Source of the DNA: Phoronis ovalis
Taxonomy: Eukaryota > Phoronida > Phoronidae
Direction: 5' to 3'
DNA: 10,560 nt
Assembly (NCBI GenBank): GCA_028565635.1
Contig: JAOXYB010033173.1
Location: 1-10,560, forward strand
Shown here: positions 1-5,108 of the stretch, piece by piece
Numbering within the stretch: position 1 is the first letter of the stretch
How the letters are laid out: each line of letters begins with the position of its first letter
Made by a program: the position numbers and the translations under genes
Notes under the pieces: generated by a model
What the model saw: only the letters and a program-made list of their open reading frames with translations
Databases searched by the model: none
What the model was told of the DNA's origin: nothing

Positions 1-110
1 CAATTTTCAACCGAATATCTACGTTGTTTCAATGGTGAAACAACATTATTTCAACCAATTTTCAACCGAATATCTACGTTGTTTCAATGGTGAAACAACG
101 TTATTTCAAC
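1..110. repeat. 55-bp tandem duplication
   Basis: Two adjacent 55-bp copies (1-55 and 56-110) begin CAATTTTCAACCGAATATCT. They differ at one base (A at position 45, G at position 100), so the duplication is recent or homogenised. The left end may extend beyond the window. Each copy contains GTTGTTTCAA and TGAAACAAC, tying it to the AACGTTG-rich DNA that follows. It lies in the inferred first intron of gene A. Confidence 0.9.
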
Positions 111-264
111 GTTGAAACAACGTTGGTATCACGACGTTGAAACAACGTCGACGTTTCAACGTTGTTTCAACTTTCAAAATCAAGGTATATAGGATTATTA
201 TAGCAACGTTGTTTCAACGCGTTGTTTCGACGTTGATCCAACGTCTTTCATGTGCCCACTGGGT
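100..264. repeat. AACGTTG palindromic minisatellite, possibly part of a transposable element
   Basis: Many variants of CAACGTTGTTTCAACGTTG and its complement are packed here in both orientations, so the region can fold on itself. An example is ACGTTGAAACAACGTCGACGT followed by TTTCAACGTTG. The run ends at GTGCCCACTGGGT (252-264). I associate this kind of array plus a CCCACTGGG-like end with non-autonomous DNA elements in aquatic animals. That link is from memory and the family is not identified. No transposase coding is present. Confidence 0.65.
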
Positions 265-299
265 AACGACGTTTGCACTTGTACTTGTAGTCCTTGTTC

Positions 300-366
300 T
301 AGTCCTGACTACATGACCCTACTATGGCCGTAGGCAAGCCATAGCCGGAACATATAGTCAGGACTA
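300..366. repeat. Nested perfect inverted repeat (two-tier hairpin)
   Basis: An outer 11-bp arm, AGTCCTGACTA (301-311), is exactly complementary to TAGTCAGGACT (355-365). The T at 300 and A at 366 add a twelfth pair. Inside it, CTATGGC (322-328) pairs with GCCATAG (338-344) around a 9-nt loop. The two arms are separated by internal loops of exactly 10 nt on each side. It lies just outside the AACGTTG repeat, within the inferred first intron of gene A. It could be an element end or a transcribed RNA hairpin; the sequence does not decide. Confidence 0.8.
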
Positions 367-446
367 TCCTTGAACGTAACGACAGCTTGGCCCATAACTC
401 CCATAAGGCATAAATTAAAATATAAAATTAAAAACTTGTTTTTCCG

Positions 447-515
447 GGTGCAATACTCCAATACACTTCTGACTTATTACGAAGAACGTCAATGTTCGAA
501 TCCCTGCACACTATG
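447..515 (+). other. tRNA-like B-box relic (weak)
   Basis: GTTCGAATCC near 494-503 matches the core of the RNA polymerase III B box (GGTTCGANTCC). GGTGCA about 45 nt upstream is nearly complementary to TGCACA just downstream, recalling an acceptor stem. There is no recognisable A box or D arm, and the T-stem has mismatches. This is not a functional tRNA gene. It may be a decayed tRNA-derived SINE or chance. Confidence 0.2.
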
Positions 516-555
516 TAACGCTGTTCTATATACATAGCAGAACATGTGCACTTAC

Positions 556-645
556 CTCTGACATCGGAGGTGCAGGGGGAGGCGCAGGAATTCCTTCAAA
601 ATCGGGGGGAGGTGGTGGAGGCGGCGGTGGTGGCGGTGGCGCCAT
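556..645 (-). CDS. Gene A, first coding exon: proline-rich N-terminus (partial gene)
   Basis: Read on the minus strand, ATG at 645-643 opens a 30-codon exon that stops exactly at a consensus donor (GAG|GTAAGT, GT at 555-554), in phase 0. The peptide is Met-Ala, then twelve consecutive prolines, then DFEGIPAPPPAPPMSE. The prolines use CCA, CCG, CCT and CCC, so selection is on the protein rather than on a simple DNA repeat. Polyproline tracts of this kind bind profilin, SH3, WW or EVH1 domains and are common in actin regulators and nuclear scaffolds. That is family knowledge, not proof for this protein. The gene runs leftward out of the window, and positions 1-554 would be its first intron. I do not recognise the family. 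The start is chosen because it is the only ATG ahead of the proline tract. A CTCF-like site lies about 235 bp upstream. Confidence 0.7.
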
Positions 646-870
646 CTTGAATAAATCATGTGACCAGTAATTGTACGTACAGAGTTAAATTTGATAGTGC
701 ATGATCGCTAAAATAGTATTATAGTACAATTTAATTAAAAAATTACTAATAATAATTGTTTTAATAGTCTGTTATAAATAACGTACACACAAGATTAATT
801 TATTACATAATAAATGTTTAGAATTAAAATATGGTTCGACAATGTATATGTCGATAGTATTTTTTCTAAA
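646..870 (-). promoter_or_regulatory. Probable promoter and 5' UTR region of gene A
   Basis: This is the sequence immediately upstream of the gene A start codon on the minus strand. It is AT-rich and has no clear TATA box at a convincing distance. The transcription start cannot be placed by eye. The call rests on position, and on the CTCF-like motif just beyond it. Confidence 0.35.
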
Positions 871-876
871 TCAGCA

Positions 877-889
877 ACCAGGTGGCGCT
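877..889 (+). promoter_or_regulatory. CTCF-like binding motif
   Basis: ACCAGGTGGCGCT matches the core of the bilaterian CTCF consensus (CCASYAGRKGGCRC) across its informative positions. It lies about 235 bp upstream of the gene A start codon. The same AGGTGGCGCT core, on the same strand, recurs about 80 bp upstream of gene B. Confidence 0.5.
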
Positions 890-1640
890 TTAAAAGTAGC
901 CCCAAGTTTGAAGTAGCTCGGGTACTATCTAATTTTTTAATTTAAAAAAAATAATTTACATGTTTTCTGTTCAAACATTTAAGTAGTAAACTCAAGAAGA
1001 TATAAATAAAGCATTTTAATTTAAAAACGATATAAAAAATTGAAGAACACAAAACTTATCCCGAACTGTTCATACTCAGTCTATATTCATTGTAACTATT
1101 ATCAAGCCGCATTATGTAAATTCCGGTTATGAACCCGGATGAATCCCCTTGTAAAGGGCTTGTGAATCTACAGAATGTTTAGTTCTTTCCTATCCATTGA
1201 ATATACGAATTGATTACGTGGCTAAGAATCAACTAAATTTCCGCAGAAGATAAATTTTGTTTGTTAGCTTGCATGTTTCTGCTGCTCGGAAGGGGGAATT
1301 GTATATATTTTGTTCAGTCACTGCCCAGTTTCAAATGCCAATTAGGAATGTGTATTCGTGATAAATTTGCAGGCATCACCCATTTACAAGAAACTACCTG
1401 TTCGATAAACTAGTGCATCATCGGTGTTTAAATATATCCTTATATTTTTCCTGAAAGTCTTTGTCAACTTTTTTCACTTATTAAACCTTAATGGTTTTTG
1501 ACAAATACGAATTTTGATACTTTTCGTAACCAAAACAAACATTTTTATAAGCAATCCGCTTCAATAACTTCAAGGAAATCTATTCATTTGAAAGTATTGT
1601 ATTAATAGGATTAATCAGTTGAGATTTAAAAGATTACACA
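890..1640. other. Non-coding intergenic DNA
   Basis: I see no exon with both splice sites or codon bias on either strand here. The sequence is AT-rich and apparently unique. Small features include CCCTTGTAAAGGG, a 5-bp hairpin near 1147-1159, and the spaced ATTCCGG and CCCGGATGAAT motifs near 1120-1143. Confidence 0.5.
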
Positions 1641-1733
1641 ATGGATACACCAGCAAATGGTGGTCAAGGAACTAAGAAAAAAAAGAAATCTGTATTTTGG
1701 ACTCGGGATTTTGGATTACCATTGTTAACCTGA
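1641..1733 (+). CDS. Short ORF with a coding-like N-terminus (uncertain)
   Basis: ATG at 1641 opens 30 codons to TGA. The peptide begins MDTPANGGQGT, continues with five lysines and then SVFWTRDFGLPLLT. The ACA ATG G start context is favourable. The small polar start followed by a lysine run resembles the N-terminus of a nuclear or transposon-encoded protein. No consensus donor lies inside it and it stops quickly, so it could be a first exon with a weak donor, an eroded gene fragment or chance. The 15 bases just before the ATG (1626-1640) also occur in exon 2 of gene B. Confidence 0.2.
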   Translation: MDTPANGGQGTKKKKKSVFWTRDFGLPLLT

Positions 1734-2185
1734 CGAATGCAAAGCAGTATAAAGGACATTGGCAAAACAGTGTGCACATCATTTGTTCATGACTACTAAA
1801 CGCAGAATTTAGAAAAAATAAAATGATTTTAGTCTGATTTTGCAGTTAGGAATCGTCAGAATAAAGAGGATTTATAAGTAGCTGGATTCGGGATTGTTTG
1901 TGGCTTCCTCCAGGCCTTTTTGTATTAATGAAACCGATCGAGGTAATGAACCGTTAGAGTGTGTCATATTACATTTGTATTATTCACTTTATAAGTGTAT
2001 CAAAAGCGTTACATTTTCTTTTGAATTTCATGTTTTTTGGAAAAACATACATTATAATGATATAATATAACTTGGACATGGCTGATTTAAATATAGCAAT
2101 TTTACTGCAATTGAATTTTATTTTTAGATGTCACACTGGGAAGTGTTTGAAACGTATGACTCAGGATGAAATGTTTTTATGTGTT
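1734..2185. other. Non-coding intergenic DNA
   Basis: No supported exon or repeat is seen here. Composition is AT-rich with scattered CpG, unlike the CpG-poor right end of the window. Confidence 0.45.
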
Positions 2186-2386
2186 TTAAAACAGGTATTT
2201 GTTTAATCGATATCTAAGAATTAGGTAAGTTGATTTTAAAAAGTTAAAATAATAGGACCAGGTCATTCGGAAGCTTTTGATAATCTTTGTGTTGGCAGTT
2301 CGTTGTAATATATCTTCTGCTATTGCAGCTGTGACAACTTTTCGGAAAGTCTTCAAAGCTCTGGATAATCTAACCTCCCGACCCAT
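2186..2386 (-). CDS. Small ORF, coding-like in its first 40 codons (uncertain)
   Basis: ATG at 2386-2384 in good context (AACAATGGG) opens 66 codons on the minus strand. The first part reads MGREVRLSRALKTFRKVVTA and continues with AIAEDILQRTANTKIIKSF, a plausible amphipathic helical mix. After about residue 40 it degrades into AT-rich residues (Tyr, Phe, Leu, Asn), as expected of read-through into non-coding DNA. No clear donor marks that change. It may be a first exon, a fragment of an old transposon gene or a chance frame. I do not recognise it. Confidence 0.2.
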   Translation of the reverse strand: MGREVRLSRALKTFRKVVTAAIAEDILQRTANTKIIKSFRMTWSYYFNFLKSTYLILRYRLNKYLF

Positions 2387-2475
2387 TGTTTTCAAATGTG
2401 CTTGATTTTTTTCAAATTAAATAGTATGCAATGAAGCAGTTTTAATTAGTATTTATTTTTGAATTCTGATGCTAT

Positions 2476-2561
2476 AAATCTAAAAAATATACCAAATGTT
2501 GATATGGTTTTTCTAAATAAATCTAAAAAATATACCAAATGTTGATATGGCTATTCTAAAT
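2476..2561. repeat. 43-bp tandem duplication
   Basis: Two head-to-tail 43-bp copies (2476-2518 and 2519-2561) begin AAATCTAAAAAATATACCAA. They differ at two positions near TATGGTTTTTC versus TATGGCTATTC. It lies in AT-rich intergenic DNA with no associated gene, and looks like a recent local slippage duplication. Confidence 0.9.
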
Positions 2562-3362
2562 AAGATATATAAAATATTCAAAACCGAGTGTTGCTTATTT
2601 TAAAGATTTGAAGTCTGTGCTGAGACAACTGTTCAAAATATAAGTTATTCACTTTATTTCAACCTATGTTTTAGTAATTACAAAATGAAGTGATATATAG
2701 AAACATACACTTTTAAAAGGATAATACTCTAAACTTTACAAATCATGAGGCACTATAGGTTACTATAGCTCAGTTTTGCTCATATAACCCGATAAAAAAC
2801 TACTTTTGTGTTAATTTTTAAAATTTAAGTTTAAAGATACACGACAAAAATTCTTCCACTTACAAACTTAAAACTTTGCGCAAACGAGCTTTGCATATAC
2901 AGCAATAAAACGCTAAAGTTTGTTTTGTCAAGAAGTTATGAGCTTTGCAATTTAAAATCTGCAAAATTATGACCCACGAAATTTTACTTAAACAAAATAA
3001 AATCCAAATCAAAAGTATGGTTTTGTAGATCTATATGTAAGGGTAAAATAGGTACAAAATCGACTCGCCGACACAACCTTAAAAATGACACAGACAGACA
3101 AATATTGAGCGACGGTCACCATCTTTCACTTGATATTCGACATTATTAAAAATATTATTTATTTGACATGTGACTTTCTACACCAATAAAACACCGAAAA
3201 TCGTTTTGGGATTTGCGATACAACCTTTCTAAAATAATATTTTAATCACTCTTGAGCTCCAACAACTCTAAATTATGATAAGAGGGACGGAGGAGGAAAG
3301 TGGAACCGGGAAGTGGAAATGAAGTTCTTACAATTTTCAGACATAAAATGTTAGTTTTTCAG
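2562..3362. other. Non-coding intergenic DNA
   Basis: AT-rich sequence with no supported gene. A somewhat more CpG-rich patch at 3060-3130 contains a short minus-strand frame beginning MVTVAQYLSV. It lacks a good donor and was not called. Confidence 0.45.
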
Positions 3363-3406
3363 AGTTCTTGCTATACCTTGGGTCGAACCTTGGGCCTTTT
3401 ATACAG
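3363..3406 (+). CDS. Candidate 44-nt internal exon (uncertain)
   Basis: The segment is bounded by a good acceptor (TTAGTTTTTCAG) and a strong donor (ACAG|GTATGT). It is open in all three frames. In the frame compatible with the next candidate exon (3851-3951) it reads VLAIPWVEPWAFYT and ends with one spare base. An upstream exon supplying a start codon was not found. Strong splice sites can occur by chance in AT-rich DNA, so this is tentative. Confidence 0.25.
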
Positions 3407-3850
3407 GTATGTATATTAGCATGTTGTACTATAGCATACAGACGCACGAGATGTGCTCGTCAGGCAAGGGTGGCATATAGATGGAGAGCGCAACAAAAGG
3501 AATCTAAAACGGAAACTATAGATGTTTTATAAGGAAATGATTAGTGTTTGGTTAGTAATGTTAATGGTATTAGACATCACTGGTTGATAGTATATACCCT
3601 CTCAAGGTGTAAAAATAGCTTTAATACTTAGAACGTTTGTATCATAAACGCGAGATGTGCAAGGCACTACTACCAATATACTACCAGAAGAAATGCTGAA
3701 AAAAATTATGCGCGACGCACATTCACATAATAGCAAAAGCTGACACGGAACATACTCAGTTATTTTTAAAAAATGGACATGAGACACACAGGGTGACATG
3801 GTGACACACTCATAAACTTAAGTATCAACTTTATCATTCTGTCCTGCCAG

Positions 3851-3951
3851 AGATTGTCTATAGTTCGCAAAGCAAGCTCCCAGGAATGAGTCAACAAGAT
3901 AGAATAGCCGTGGTAGGAGACGGTGCAACTTTGTACGTGGAAACTTACTGA
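3851..3951 (+). CDS. Candidate terminal exon (uncertain)
   Basis: A pyrimidine-rich acceptor (TTATCATTCTGTCCTGCCAG, ending at 3850) precedes a frame that encodes IVYSSQSKLPGMSQQDRIAV and then VGDGATLYVETY before TGA at 3949-3951. Composition is balanced and GC is higher than its surroundings, as expected of coding sequence. Joined to the 3363-3406 segment, the split codon becomes GAG and the frame is kept. The minus strand is also open across this block, which weakens the case. It could be the end of a small gene, a pseudogene fragment or chance. The family is unknown. Confidence 0.3.
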
Positions 3952-4035
3952 CTTATATTTCGAAAAGGACATTTTTCTATTAATGGCAGCTTATCAATCT
4001 TAAAAAAATCAAGCTTTTTTATTTACAATCTTAAA

Positions 4036-4184
4036 AGTATAATTTTTCAAAAAACATATATTTTTACGTATCTTATCTCTTCATTTCATTATGAAAATTA
4101 AAAAAGAAAGTATAGTATAATTTTTCAAAAAGAATATACTTTTACGTACCTTCATTTTATTATGAGAATTGGAAAAGAAAGTAT
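4036..4184. repeat. 78-bp imperfect tandem duplication
   Basis: Copy one spans 4036-4113 and copy two 4114-4184. Both begin AGTATAATTTTTCAAAAA and end GAAAGTAT. The second copy lacks about 7 bp (TTATCTC-like) and carries several substitutions, so it is older than the 43-bp duplication. Confidence 0.85.
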
Positions 4185-4572
4185 AGTCAATAAACTAACA
4201 GGGCCACAGTGTTTGGATTCTACATGTTTTTGACATAGCCGTCGAACTGGAGTGATTGGTACGGGTAGCTTGTAATACGTTATAACAAAATTATTACACT
4301 TTATGTTACTTTCCTCTTTTAAAATTTAAGGTCAAATGTGGCATAATTTTTTTTTAAACTTGGTATTCAAATTTAGACGTATGCATATTGCCAGAAAATG
4401 CATTATTTTTTTTCTAATCCTAAAAAATTAAATAGAAAATTATTAGGTAAACCAAACAAGTGAAAAGGAGAAAATGTACATATTTCAGCAATGTAGAAAA
4501 ATTGATAAAAATAGATGTGTTTGGTATTTGGCTAATAAGTGTCGGTGCAGGGTCGATCCAGAAAGGCTTTGT
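4185..4572. other. Non-coding intergenic DNA
   Basis: AT-rich, with homopolymer runs of T near 4345-4360 and 4405-4415. No gene, RNA or further repeat is supported. Confidence 0.45.
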
Positions 4573-4710
4573 TCAGGCAATAAGTTTATAAGTGCCCGCT
4601 AGATGGACCTCGTATACATTAGCCCACATGCAAAAGACCGGATATTTCAAAGTTGCATTATTCGCTTTTAACATCTGTTTTAAAAAACATAAACAGTTAG
4701 CCGCCATCAT
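4573..4710 (-). CDS. Short divergent ORF starting at a YY1-like ATGGCGGC (uncertain)
   Basis: On the minus strand, ATGATGGCGGCTAAC (from 4710) opens 45 codons: MMAANCLCFLKQMLKANNAT, then LKYPVFCMWANVYEVHLAGTYKLIA, then stop. ATGGCGGC at a start codon is a common arrangement in animal promoters with YY1-type elements. The ORF lies about 400 bp upstream of gene B in the opposite direction, so it could be a divergent transcript. No strong donor is present inside it (AAT|GTATAC is the best). It may be a small single-exon gene, a first exon or chance. Confidence 0.2.
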   Translation of the reverse strand: MMAANCLCFLKQMLKANNATLKYPVFCMWANVYEVHLAGTYKLIA

Positions 4711-4772
4711 GAAAATTAAAGCATTTAGCCGATTTAGTTAAGAACACTGCCAAACTACCCCTTTTTAAACCA

Positions 4773-4793
4773 GTACGATTCCCCGTACGATTC
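4773..4793. repeat. Short direct repeat GTACGATTC x2
   Basis: GTACGATTC occurs at 4773-4781 and 4785-4793, a 12-bp period. It sits at the left edge of the gene B upstream region. It could be a paired factor site or a small slippage event. Confidence 0.5.
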
Positions 4794-4819
4794 ATGGGTT
4801 GATACAGGGATTGTTGACA

Positions 4820-5108
4820 TTAGTGATCGACGTCACGATTGTTTCAAAATCCCCATCACATTGGCTCATTGTAATAAATATGGTAGTAGTTGGAAAGAAA
4901 TCCTAAAAAGTTTAACATATGTTTGCTTTTATTTATAAATATATACAGATAAGAAAAAACTTAAAAGATATTCAACATTTTCTATAAGACCGTTATAGCG
5001 AATCTTGAAACTTAGTTAGGTGGCGCTAATGTTTCGCCATGTTTGGAACTTTTGACAGAGAAGAGACAGTTTTAGGCGAATCTCAATAAATTTTCAAATC
5101 TAGTCAAA
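4820..5108 (+). promoter_or_regulatory. Probable promoter and 5' UTR of gene B
   Basis: Upstream of the gene B start I see three promoter-like elements. They are CGACGTCA (4828-4835, one base from the cAMP-response element), ATTGGCT (4860-4866, an inverted CCAAT box) and AGGTGGCGCT (5018-5027, a CTCF-like core). CpGs are frequent around the first exon relative to the flanks. There is no TATA box at a convincing spacing, so initiation may be TATA-less. The 5' UTR probably includes the A-rich stretch ending TCTAGTCAAA just before the ATG. The transcription start is not determinable here. Confidence 0.45.
5018..5027 (+). promoter_or_regulatory. CTCF-like core motif
   Basis: AGGTGGCGCT matches the central CTCF consensus and is identical over 10 bp to the site at 880-889, on the same strand. 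It lies about 80 bp upstream of the gene B ATG. The flank (GTT rather than ACC before the core) fits the full consensus less well than the first site. Confidence 0.4.

Noticed and set aside
1-250. CRISPR array suggested by repeated palindromic units
   Set aside because: Repeats overlap and vary in orientation, there are no unique spacers of constant length, no cas genes are present, and the DNA is eukaryotic.
447-515. Functional tRNA gene suggested by GTTCGAATCC
   Set aside because: There is no A box, no D arm and a mismatched T-stem. It is at most a relic.
604-642. GGN microsatellite on the plus strand
   Set aside because: Read on the minus strand it is a polyproline coding tract with mixed codons, a start codon and an exact donor, so the coding explanation is better.
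3060-3130. Minus-strand start MVTVAQYLSVCVIFK near a CpG-richer patch
   Set aside because: The donor (AAG|GTTGTG) is poor and no second exon was found.
3602-3972. Two minus-strand open frames (65 and 68 aa)
   Set aside because: They lie opposite the better-supported plus-strand exon candidate at 3851-3951, and lack paired splice sites or recognisable motifs.
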